In this document: piece by piece, positions 1 to 7,487 of the stretch
Position numbering within the stretch: the first letter of the stretch is position 1
Layout: every line of letters begins with the position of its first letter
Assembly (NCBI GenBank): GCA_011049095.1
Contig: DSDE01000107.1
Coordinates: 1-14,405 of the forward strand
Direction: 5' to 3'
From: Fidelibacterota bacterium
GTDB taxonomy: Bacteria > Fidelibacterota > Fidelibacteria > Fidelibacterales > DSDE01
DNA length: 14,405 nucleotides
Notes under the pieces: generated by a model
Told to the model about the DNA's origin: nothing
The model's input: only the letters and a program-made list of their open reading frames with translations
Databases searched by the model: none
Made by a program: the position numbers and the translations under genes

Positions 1-100
1 AGGTTATCGCCGCGGTCAAGGTGGTCTTGCCATGATCGACATGACCGACGGTGCCCACGTTTACGTGGGGCTTCTTGCGCTCAAATTTTGCTTTGGCCAT
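1..100 (-). CDS. tuf: Elongation factor Tu, 5' part (copy downstream of fusA)
   Basis: EF-Tu is the GTPase that delivers aminoacyl-tRNA to the ribosomal A site. Only the first 33 codons are present; the gene runs off the left edge. The translation opens MAKAKFERKKPHVNVGTVGH and carries the P-loop GHVDHGKT at residues 19-26, followed by TLTAAIT, which is diagnostic of EF-Tu. The ATG is at 98-100, preceded by AGGAG (107-111) at good spacing; that ribosome binding site shares bases with the fusA stop codon, so the two genes are probably translationally coupled. This 100-nt piece is about 55% GC, apparently higher than neighbouring genes, which fits the strong codon bias of tuf. A second tuf gene ends at the right edge of the window. 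Confidence 0.97.
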   Translation of the reverse strand, partial: MAKAKFERKKPHVNVGTVGHVDHGKTTLTAAIT

Positions 101-106
101 CTTCTT

Positions 107-112
107 CTCCTA
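107..112 (-). promoter_or_regulatory. tuf ribosome binding site overlapping the fusA stop
   Basis: On the minus strand the sequence reads TAGGAGAAGAAG and then ATG. The fusA amber stop (110-112) provides the first bases of the Shine-Dalgarno sequence for tuf, so a ribosome finishing fusA sits on the tuf initiation site. This supports both the tuf start and translational coupling. Confidence 0.75.
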
Positions 113-2188
113 CACTTTGCCTTGGAATTTTCCAAGAATTTTTTCTTCAACTGACGCTGAAACTGCATCATAATGATCAAATTGCATTGTGAAAACAGCG
201 CGCCCCTGGGTGATCGACCGCAAGTCTGTAGCATATCCAAACATCGCTGAAAGGGGTACAAATGCTTTCAAGACCTGCGCATCGTTTCTGGGCATCATAC
301 CTTTAATCTGCCCTCTGCGAGATGTTAAATCACCCATTACATCTCCCAGGTATTCTTCAGGAACAACGACCTCCACTGCCATAACTGGCTCAAGTAAAAC
401 TGGAGATGCTTTTTTTGCTGCTTCCTGAAAAGCCATTGAACCGGCAATCTTAAATGCCAATTCTGACGAATCTACTTCATGATAAGACCCATCAAGAAGT
501 TTTACTATGAAATCTTCCACTGGATATCCAGCCTTAACACCATTTTTTGATGCTTCAATGATACCTTGTTTCACCGGCTCGATAAATTCTCTGGGAATAA
601 CTCCGCCAACAATTTTATTTTCAAAAACAAAGCCCGCGCCCTTTTCATTTGGCGCCAGCTCAATAACGACATGGGCAAACTGCCCTTTGCCGCCTGATTG
701 ACGAACAAAGCGCTTATTGACGTCTACCGTTTTAGTAATAGTTTCTTTATATGCCACCTGTGGTTTTCCTACATGGGCATTTACTCTAAATTCACGTTTT
801 AGTCGGTCAACAATAATTTCCAGATGCAGTTCACCCATTCCCCAGATGACTGTTTGGCCAGTCTCATGGTCATATCTCACCTGAAATGTCGGATCCTCCT
901 CTGCCAGCTTTATTAAACCGTCATTCAGCGCATCTTGATCAGCTTTAGAACTGGGTTCGATAGCCACACTGATGACGGGATCTGGAAATTCCATTGATTC
1001 AAGGACGATGGGGTTGTCTATATCAGACAGCGTGTGACCGGTCCGGGTATGTTTCAACCCTACCACAGCAATAATATCTCCAGCAAAAGTTTCTTTCAGG
1101 TCTTCGCGCTTATTAGCATGCATCTGCAGCAGGCGGCCTAACCTTTCCCGCTTATCTGCGACTGTGTTTTGAGCATATTTACCAGCTTCAATCTTGCCAG
1201 AATAAACACGCAGATATGTCAGCCGTCCCACATAGGGATCTGTCGTGATTTTAAAAGCCAGCGCACTGAATGGATCTGTTTCCGAAGCGTTGCGCTTTAT
1301 CTCTTTATCTGATCGGGGGTCAATTCCTTTAACAAAGGGCAGATCATCGGGTGAAGGTAAGTACAATACAATAGAATCTAAAACTTGCTGGATGCCTTTA
1401 TTCTTGAAAGCGGACCCAACAATTACCGGTATAAATTTTCCGTTAATTGTACCCTGGCGGATGGCAAGATTGATCTCATCTTCTGTGAGGTCTTCTCCTT
1501 CCAGATATTTTTCCAGCAGCTCATCATTAAAAGCGGCTACCTCTTCTATCAGATTGTGACGATATTCATCAACCAAACTATGCATATCTTTTGGAATATC
1601 ACCATAGATTACTTCTGTACCAAGGCTGCTTTCATTATAAAGAATAGTCCGCATATTAATCAGATCCACAAGTCCGGTAAACATTTCACCAGAGCCGATA
1701 GGAAGAAATATTGGCAGCGGATTGGCGCCTAGTCTTTTCCTGATCATATCTACGACAAAAAAGAAGTCTGCGCCTGTCCGGTCCATTTTATTGACAAAAG
1801 CGATTCGAGGCACTTTGTATTTATCTGCTTGTCTCCAAACGGTTTCTGACTGTGGTTCAACACCGCCAACTGCACAAAAAACAGCAACTGCACCATCAAG
1901 CACTCGCAGCGACCGTTCTACTTCAATCGTAAAATCAACATGTCCCGGTGTATCAATAATATTAATACGGTGACCATTCCAGAAACAGGTTGTTGATGCG
2001 CTGGTGATTGTTATACCTCGCTCTTTTTCCTGCTCCATCCAGTCCATTGTTGCATTACCATCGTGGACTTCTCCGATGCGATGTGAACGACCGGTATAAT
2101 AGAGGATTCTTTCTGTCGTCGTTGTCTTCCCAGCATCAATATGGGCCATAATTCCAATATTACGGGTTGTTTTCAGCTCTTTTGCCAT
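110..2188 (-). CDS. fusA: Elongation factor G (translocase GTPase)
   Basis: EF-G moves tRNAs and mRNA through the ribosome after peptide-bond formation and, with ribosome recycling factor, splits post-termination ribosomes. The 692-residue protein is of normal length. Visible GTPase motifs are AHIDAGKT (15-22), RGITI of switch I (57-61), DTPGH (79-83) and NKMD (133-136). Domain IV includes the loop LLDGSYHEVDSSELAF, which reaches the decoding centre, and the C-terminal domain V holds the RGQIKGM segment. The ATG at 2186-2188 starts 6 nt after the rpsG stop. Its weak ribosome binding site (AGGTAA) is made from the last codon and stop of rpsG, suggesting coupled translation. It ends in TAG. All domains are present and nothing looks broken. 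Confidence 0.98.
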   Translation of the reverse strand: MAKELKTTRNIGIMAHIDAGKTTTTERILYYTGRSHRIGEVHDGNATMDWMEQEKERGITITSASTTCFWNGHRINIIDTPGHVDFTIEVERSLRVLDGAVAVFCAVGGVEPQSETVWRQADKYKVPRIAFVNKMDRTGADFFFVVDMIRKRLGANPLPIFLPIGSGEMFTGLVDLINMRTILYNESSLGTEVIYGDIPKDMHSLVDEYRHNLIEEVAAFNDELLEKYLEGEDLTEDEINLAIRQGTINGKFIPVIVGSAFKNKGIQQVLDSIVLYLPSPDDLPFVKGIDPRSDKEIKRNASETDPFSALAFKITTDPYVGRLTYLRVYSGKIEAGKYAQNTVADKRERLGRLLQMHANKREDLKETFAGDIIAVVGLKHTRTGHTLSDIDNPIVLESMEFPDPVISVAIEPSSKADQDALNDGLIKLAEEDPTFQVRYDHETGQTVIWGMGELHLEIIVDRLKREFRVNAHVGKPQVAYKETITKTVDVNKRFVRQSGGKGQFAHVVIELAPNEKGAGFVFENKIVGGVIPREFIEPVKQGIIEASKNGVKAGYPVEDFIVKLLDGSYHEVDSSELAFKIAGSMAFQEAAKKASPVLLEPVMAVEVVVPEEYLGDVMGDLTSRRGQIKGMMPRNDAQVLKAFVPLSAMFGYATDLRSITQGRAVFTMQFDHYDAVSASVEEKILGKFQGKV

Positions 2189-2194
2189 AATTAT

Positions 2195-2662
2195 TTACCT
2201 GAAATGTGCAAAGGCCTTATTTGCTTCTGCCATACGATGTGTATCATCGCGTTTTTTCACGGCATTGCCTTCACCTTTGGCGGCGGCTGTAAATTCACCG
2301 GCCAGTTTTTCGGCCATATTGCTGCCACTTCTCGATTTTGCATATCCAATAAGCCAGCGCATTGCCAGAGCATAACGCCGGTTGTGTCGCACTTCTACGG
2401 GCACTTGATATGTCGCTCCACCAATTCGCTTTGATTTGACCTCGAGCACTGGGGCTACATTATCTAAAGCTTTCTGAAAGCTCTCAAGCCCCTTGCCGGG
2501 CGCTTTATTCTCGAGAATATCAATGGCATCATAGAATAGTTTCTCCGCAACGCCTTTTTTACCCCGCTCCATCAAATAATTAACAAATTTTGTGACGGTT
2601 TGGGAATCATATTTGGGATCGGGCAATACTTCACGTTTTGGGGGTTTGTTTCGTCTTGACAT
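2195..2662 (-). CDS. rpsG: 30S ribosomal protein S7
   Basis: S7 nucleates assembly of the 16S rRNA 3' domain (the 30S head) and lines the E site. In E. coli it is the translational autoregulator of the str operon. The 155-residue protein starts MSRRNKPPKREVLPDPKYDS and contains the conserved blocks NYLMERGKKG, GGATYQVPVEVR and RRYALAMRW, with the usual basic tail (KKRDDTHRMAEANKAFAHFR). The ATG at 2660-2662 follows rpsL by 12 nt, and the interval reads TAGAGGATAGGATTA, so the rpsL stop merges with a ribosome binding site. With only 12 nt upstream, the long rpsL-rpsG spacer that E. coli S7 binds has no equivalent here. Confidence 0.98.
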   Translation of the reverse strand: MSRRNKPPKREVLPDPKYDSQTVTKFVNYLMERGKKGVAEKLFYDAIDILENKAPGKGLESFQKALDNVAPVLEVKSKRIGGATYQVPVEVRHNRRYALAMRWLIGYAKSRSGSNMAEKLAGEFTAAAKGEGNAVKKRDDTHRMAEANKAFAHFR

Positions 2663-2674
2663 TAATCCTATCCT

Positions 2675-3046
2675 CTATTTGGGTCTTTTTGCACCATAAC
2701 GGGAACGGCTCTGTTTTCTATTCTGGACACCCGAAGTATCCATGGTACCACGGATGATGTGATAGCGAACACCTGGAAGGTCTTTCACTCTTCCACCTTC
2801 AATTAACACAATGCTGTGTTCCTGAAGGTTATGTCCTTCACCCGGGATGTAGGCCGTAACTTCAATACCGTTAGTTAAACGAACACGGGCAACTTTCCTC
2901 AAAGCTGAATTTGGCTTCTTAGGCGTCGTCGTATAAACCCGTGTGCACACCCCTCTTCTTTGGGGGTTACCCTGTAACGCTGGAACCTTATTTTTCTTGA
3001 CGACCTTTTGCCGTCCTCTTTTCACCAATTGATTGATCGTTGGCAT
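2675..3046 (-). CDS. rpsL: 30S ribosomal protein S12
   Basis: S12 sits at the decoding centre and controls accuracy of tRNA selection; it is the classical streptomycin-resistance locus. The 123-residue protein begins MPTINQLVKRGR. I chose the ATG at 3044-3046 because it has GGAGAG just upstream and matches the family N-terminus; an in-frame extension to 3103 adds 19 unrelated residues. TPKKPNSA (41-48, Lys43 and Lys44) and GGRVKDLPGVRYH (84-96, Lys88, Asp89, Pro91) are intact, the pattern of a streptomycin-sensitive S12; Asp89 is the residue methylthiolated by RimO where that enzyme exists. It opens the str block and is preceded by an 81-nt gap with a candidate promoter. It ends in TAG. Confidence 0.98.
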   Translation of the reverse strand: MPTINQLVKRGRQKVVKKNKVPALQGNPQRRGVCTRVYTTTPKKPNSALRKVARVRLTNGIEVTAYIPGEGHNLQEHSIVLIEGGRVKDLPGVRYHIIRGTMDTSGVQNRKQSRSRYGAKRPK

Positions 3047-3127
3047 ACGCTCTCCAATTTTATAATAGCTTGTAAATATAATGCAAAGTTTTTGACAGTG
3101 CAAACAATAATCATCATAAAATATCCG
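3047..3127 (-). promoter_or_regulatory. rpoC-rpsL spacer with candidate sigma-70-type promoter
   Basis: This 81-nt AT-rich gap is one of only two sizeable spacers in the window. On the minus strand TTGCAC (3098-3103) is separated by exactly 17 nt from TATATT (3075-3080). Transcription would begin about 20-25 nt before the rpsL ATG, leaving room for its ribosome binding site. A second pair, TTTGCA (3082-3087) and TATAAA (3059-3064), also has 17-nt spacing but would leave almost no leader. No GC-rich hairpin with a T-run was seen, so read-through from rpoC is likely too. The promoter is inferred from motif similarity only, and AT-rich sequence yields such matches by chance. Confidence 0.4.
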
Positions 3128-6100
3128 CTAAACGAATGGTTTTGTAGGATGCGTGTAGGGTGAGAAGTGTAGATTTTCTTCTTCGGAGTCAAACTCATCA
3201 GAAATATCTTCATCCGGGTCTGGATCAATAACCATAATATCGCGATAGTGAACTTGCCCGGTACCAGCGGGAATGAGCCGACCCATAATAATATTCTCTT
3301 TTAAACCCTTTAGACAATCTGTCTTGCCAGATACGGCAGCATCAGCGAGCACCCTTGTTGTCTCTTGGAAACTTGCCGCTGAAATCCAGCTTTCTGTATT
3401 GAGGGAGGCCCGTGTAATACCCAGCAAAAGTGGTTCAAAAGTTGCGCTAATAGCATCGCGGTACTTGGCAATTGCTTTACCTGTGGAGCGGTATTTTTTA
3501 TTATCTTCTTCAACAATATAGCGATCCACAACTTCATTCACTTTCAAAACTGTATCACCCGGTTCGATGATAAGCACTTTATCCTGCAGGCTTTCGTTCG
3601 CTTCGATGATTTCCTGTCGATTGATTCTGTCGCCCATTAAGTAGTTGGTATCACCTGGATCTTTGATTTCCACTTTCTGCATCATCTGGCGCACAATAAT
3701 CTCAATATGTTTATCATTTATTCGGACACCCTGAAGACGATAGACTTCCTGGATTTCGTTCACCAGATGCTCTTGAACAGCGGCTGCACCCTTGATGGTG
3801 AGGATCTTTTTCGGAGGTATAGCGCCATCGCATAGGCGGTCTCCGGCAAGGACATAATCTCCATCGTGAACCATAATGTACTTTCCTGGAGGAATCTTAT
3901 AGACGTAATCTTCGCCAACATCGTTTCGAATGCGAATAGTCTGCACACCTTTTGAAAGCTTATCTAAGCGAACCTGGCCATCCACTTCGGCAACGACAGC
4001 CTCATTTGCAGGAATTCTTGCTTCAAAGAGCTCAGAAACTCTTGGCAGACCACCGGTAATATCGCGGCTTTTTCCTGATTCTTTCGACATTTTTGCCAGG
4101 GTCTGGCCTTGAAAGACGTAATCTCCTTCTTCCACTTCCAGGGAGGCTCGTTCTGGAAGATTCATCGCCTTTCCGATCTGCTCTCCATATTCATCAACGA
4201 TGATGATTCGGGGTGTTTTATCCCGGTCTTTTGAAGCAATGGTCTGAAACTCCTTACGGCCAGTGGCATCTGAGACCTCATCATAAGTAACACCCTCTAT
4301 CAGATCGAGAAAACGAACTTTGCCTTCGTAGCGGCTAACCAGATGCTCATTATACTGGTCCCATTCATATAGCTTCGTCTGCCGTAAAACAGCCTGGCCA
4401 TTTTCTACAAGAATCGTAGCGCCCAGAGGAACACTGTGAGTGATGAGTTCCCGATTATCTTTGTCGTAGATTATCATTTTTCCATTTCTTACCAATGCAA
4501 TGGGCGGAATCATCAAACCTTCATCTGTTGGACGGGGTTTAGAAAGGAGAAGATTGTCAGAGAATATAATTCTGCCGTCATACCTGGCAAACTGAGCTGA
4601 TTCTTCAACAATACGGCTGGCCATACCGCCGATATGAAACGTTCTCAATGTAAGCTGCGTGCCCGGCTCACCAATGGACTGAGCGGCCATAATACCCACT
4701 GCTTCTCCAATATTCACCAGATTGCCTGTGGCCAAATTTCGTCCATAGCAAAAAGCGCAAACTCCCACCTTTGATTCACAGGTTAAAACCGAACGAATTG
4801 TCACATATTCCACATTACTGTTGTCAATGCGATCTGCGAGCAATTCATCTACCAATGTGCCGCTTTCACATAAAAGCTCATCGGTTATTGGGTCCACAAC
4901 ATCTTCTTGTATCACTCTGCCCAATATGCGATCCCGGAGAGACTCAATAATTTTTTCGCCTTCCTTAAGCGAATGGACGACAATACCATTAATACTGCCG
5001 CAATCCGTTTCAGAAATAACTACATCCTGACTGACATCAACTAAACGGCGGGTGAGATATCCGGCATCGGCAGTTTTCAGTGCGGTGTCACTTAGCCCTT
5101 TCCTGGCACCGTGAGTGGATATAAAATATTCCAAAACACTGAGACCTTCTAAAAAGTTGGAGACAATCGGTGTTTCAATGATTTCACCAACACCACCAGT
5201 CATTGCTTTTTGAGGCTTATTCATCAGTCCACGCATACCAGCAAGCTGTTTGATCTGGTCTTTAGAGCCACGGGCTCCAGAATCGGACATCATATAGACA
5301 GGATTAAAACCCTCCCTGTCTGCTTCCAGTTTGCGATTCATTACTTCCTGTACATCGTCTGTCGTTCTTGACCAGGCATCAATAACTTTATTATAGCGCT
5401 CATTTTCTGTTAAAATATGTTTTTTGCGCTTCTCATTAATAATATTGACCTGTTTTTGGGTCTCATCGATGATGTCAAATTTTTCTTCCGGGACTAAAAC
5501 ATCAGACAGGGCAATGGAAATACCTGATTGAGTGGCATATTCAAAGCCCAACTCTTTCAAGCGGTCAAGAAACGCCACAGTTTCGATATCACCAACTTCT
5601 CGATAGCAGTCTCCAATTATCCGCTCTACTTTTTTCTTTGTCAGCAATTCATTGATAAATGCCATATCTCTAGGCATAATGCTGTTGAAGAGAACCCTGC
5701 CTACAGTCGTATCAATGAGTTTCCCATCTTCCAAAAGTTTGATTTTAGCATGAAGCGCCACCCGTTTGTTTTCATAGCCAAGTAGAGCTTCTTCGCGACT
5801 GGCAAAAATCATTCCCTCGCCAAGCTGATTGGACTTGGAGCGTGTGAGATAATAGACGCCTAACACCATATCCTGACCGGGCACCGTGATTGGATTGCCA
5901 TGCGCAGGATGGAGAATATTGGAGCTTGCCAGCATCAGCATACGAGCTTCAATTTGTGCTTCAAAGGAGAGCGGAAGGTGAACGGCCATCTGATCACCAT
6001 CAAAATCAGCATTGAAAGCAGAACAGACCAGCGGATGGATACGAATCGCTTTTCCGTCAACTAATACCGGCTGAAATGCCTGAATACCTAAACGGTGAAG

Positions 6101-7462
6101 AGTTGGCGCGCGGTTGAGCAGGACAGGATGGTCTTTCACGACATATTCCAGAAGGTTCATTACGTCAAATGTGCGGGCTTCAACCATCGTTTTTGCTGTC
6201 TTTGCCGTTGTGGCTATTCCCCTGACCAGGAGCTCGTGAATCAGATGGGGTTTAAAAAGCTCTGTGGCCATCAATTTTGGAATACCACATTCATGAATCT
6301 TCAATTCGGGGCCAACAACAATAACGCTTCGCCCGGAATAATCGACTCTTTTTCCCAGCAGGTTTTGCCGAAAGCGCCCCTCTTTTCCATTCAGCATATC
6401 GCTTAAGGATTTTAGAGGACGACGAGTGCCGGAACGAACGGCGGTGCGGCGGCGGCTATTGTCAAAAAGTGAATCAACGGCCTCCTGCAGCATCCGTTTT
6501 TCATTACGCAAAATCACTTCTGGCGCTTTGATATCAATAAGCTGTTTAAGGCGATTATTACGAATAATAACTCGGCGATAGAGATCATTCAGATCAGAGG
6601 CAGCAAAACGACCGCCTTCCAGCGGCACCAGTGGCCGAAGCTCCGGCGGGATAACCGGTAAAACAGAGAGTATCATATATTCCGGCCTGTTTGTTTCCGG
6701 ATCATCCAGATTAACATCAAACGCTTTTAGGATTTTTAGTCGCTTGACAATATCAGCCTGTTCAGAGATAGAGCTGGAATTTTTAAGCTGTTTTTTTAGA
6801 GAACCGATTAATTCCGGGATATCAATATCTGCTAGAAGTTCATAAATGGCTTCAGCGCCAGTTTTGGCTATGAAGAGCTGCTCCTCGGGAATTTCGGTAT
6901 CAGCGCCCTTCCCAAATTTGTAGTAAAGATCCATATACTCTTCTTCTTCCAGCAGATCCATTTTTTTCAAGGGGGTCGTGCCGCCATCTTCATTTTCAAA
7001 ATATGCTTTGCCAGGCTGTATCACTATGTAGCTTTCATAATAGATGACCTGTTCAAGACTTTTTGAAGGGATGCCCAGGACATTGGCCAGCTTCGAGGGA
7101 ATCGACTTGAGGTACCATATATGAACCACTGGAACGGCAAGACTAATATGCCCCATTCTTTCGCGGCGGACCTTTTTTCTTGTTACCTCAACACCACATC
7201 GGTCACAGATGATGCCTTTGTAGCGTATCCGTTTATACTTTCCGCAGTGACATTCCCAATCTTTAACTGGGCCGAATATCTTTTCACAGAAGAGACCATC
7301 CCGCTCAGGCTTGTATGAACGGTAATTGATGGTTTCCGGTCGTAATACTTCACCGCGGGATTTTTTGAGAATAGACTCGCGGGACGCAAGCCTTATCACG
7401 ATTTTTTCAAAGTTTCTGATATTTGTATCAGCTTGTCTATAGCTGGTATATTCTATGCTCAA
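3128..7462 (-). CDS. rpoC: DNA-directed RNA polymerase beta' subunit
   Basis: This is the largest RNA polymerase subunit, carrying the catalytic magnesium. The 1444-residue protein has zinc-ribbon cysteines C71, C73, C86 and C89 (CHCGKYKRIRYKGIICDRCG), the active-site motif NADFDGDQ at 484-491 (Asp486, Asp488, Asp490), and second zinc-site cysteines C821, C895, C902 and C905. The trigger loop (GEPGTQLTLRTFHIGGMA, His943) is split from its second half (DITGGLPRVSELFEAR, from 1134) by about 180 residues, equivalent to the SI3 insertion of E. coli. The C-terminal region with the omega-binding segment (SWISAASFQETTRVL) is complete. The start is TTG (7460-7462), 5 nt after AGGAGG; no nearby ATG exists and homologs begin at about this point. 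It follows rpoB by 25 nt and ends in TAG. Confidence 0.98.
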   Translation of the reverse strand: MSIEYTSYRQADTNIRNFEKIVIRLASRESILKKSRGEVLRPETINYRSYKPERDGLFCEKIFGPVKDWECHCGKYKRIRYKGIICDRCGVEVTRKKVRRERMGHISLAVPVVHIWYLKSIPSKLANVLGIPSKSLEQVIYYESYIVIQPGKAYFENEDGGTTPLKKMDLLEEEEYMDLYYKFGKGADTEIPEEQLFIAKTGAEAIYELLADIDIPELIGSLKKQLKNSSSISEQADIVKRLKILKAFDVNLDDPETNRPEYMILSVLPVIPPELRPLVPLEGGRFAASDLNDLYRRVIIRNNRLKQLIDIKAPEVILRNEKRMLQEAVDSLFDNSRRRTAVRSGTRRPLKSLSDMLNGKEGRFRQNLLGKRVDYSGRSVIVVGPELKIHECGIPKLMATELFKPHLIHELLVRGIATTAKTAKTMVEARTFDVMNLLEYVVKDHPVLLNRAPTLHRLGIQAFQPVLVDGKAIRIHPLVCSAFNADFDGDQMAVHLPLSFEAQIEARMLMLASSNILHPAHGNPITVPGQDMVLGVYYLTRSKSNQLGEGMIFASREEALLGYENKRVALHAKIKLLEDGKLIDTTVGRVLFNSIMPRDMAFINELLTKKKVERIIGDCYREVGDIETVAFLDRLKELGFEYATQSGISIALSDVLVPEEKFDIIDETQKQVNIINEKRKKHILTENERYNKVIDAWSRTTDDVQEVMNRKLEADREGFNPVYMMSDSGARGSKDQIKQLAGMRGLMNKPQKAMTGGVGEIIETPIVSNFLEGLSVLEYFISTHGARKGLSDTALKTADAGYLTRRLVDVSQDVVISETDCGSINGIVVHSLKEGEKIIESLRDRILGRVIQEDVVDPITDELLCESGTLVDELLADRIDNSNVEYVTIRSVLTCESKVGVCAFCYGRNLATGNLVNIGEAVGIMAAQSIGEPGTQLTLRTFHIGGMASRIVEESAQFARYDGRIIFSDNLLLSKPRPTDEGLMIPPIALVRNGKMIIYDKDNRELITHSVPLGATILVENGQAVLRQTKLYEWDQYNEHLVSRYEGKVRFLDLIEGVTYDEVSDATGRKEFQTIASKDRDKTPRIIIVDEYGEQIGKAMNLPERASLEVEEGDYVFQGQTLAKMSKESGKSRDITGGLPRVSELFEARIPANEAVVAEVDGQVRLDKLSKGVQTIRIRNDVGEDYVYKIPPGKYIMVHDGDYVLAGDRLCDGAIPPKKILTIKGAAAVQEHLVNEIQEVYRLQGVRINDKHIEIIVRQMMQKVEIKDPGDTNYLMGDRINRQEIIEANESLQDKVLIIEPGDTVLKVNEVVDRYIVEEDNKKYRSTGKAIAKYRDAISATFEPLLLGITRASLNTESWISAASFQETTRVLADAAVSGKTDCLKGLKENIIMGRLIPAGTGQVHYRDIMVIDPDPDEDISDEFDSEEENLHFSPYTHPTKPFV

Positions 7463-7467
7463 TGTTT

Positions 7468-7473
7468 CCTCCT
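7468..7473 (-). promoter_or_regulatory. rpoC ribosome binding site that decides a TTG start
   Basis: A full AGGAGG, followed by AAACA and then TTG, marks the rpoC start. The first internal in-frame methionine is about residue 103, beyond the conserved GEVLRPETINYRSY and zinc-ribbon segments, so TTG is the only credible initiator. Confidence 0.8.
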
Positions 7474-7487
7474 ACAGGTGAGCAAGA

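Noticed and set aside
1385..1732. A 115-codon open frame on the plus strand inside fusA, and many similar plus-strand frames opposite the other genes.
   Set aside because: They lie wholly antisense to intact conserved genes, have compositions unlike real proteins and no consistent ribosome binding sites; they are by-products of coding on the other strand.
3047..3103. In-frame N-terminal extension of rpsL by 19 residues.
   Set aside because: The family N-terminus MPTINQLV starts at 3046 with GGAGAG just before it; the extension has no resemblance to S12.
3092..3120. Plus-strand TTGACA (3092-3097) followed after 17 nt by CATAAA (3115-3120), a possible antisense promoter into the 3' end of rpoC.
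   Set aside because: The -35 is perfect but the -10 matches only four of six bases, the stretch is AT-rich, and no plus-strand gene follows. Chance is the simpler explanation without transcript data.
3047..3127. Possible transcription terminator after rpoC.
   Set aside because: Only AT-rich pairings such as ATTTTAT with ATAAAAT are available; there is no GC-rich stem followed by a T-run on the minus strand.
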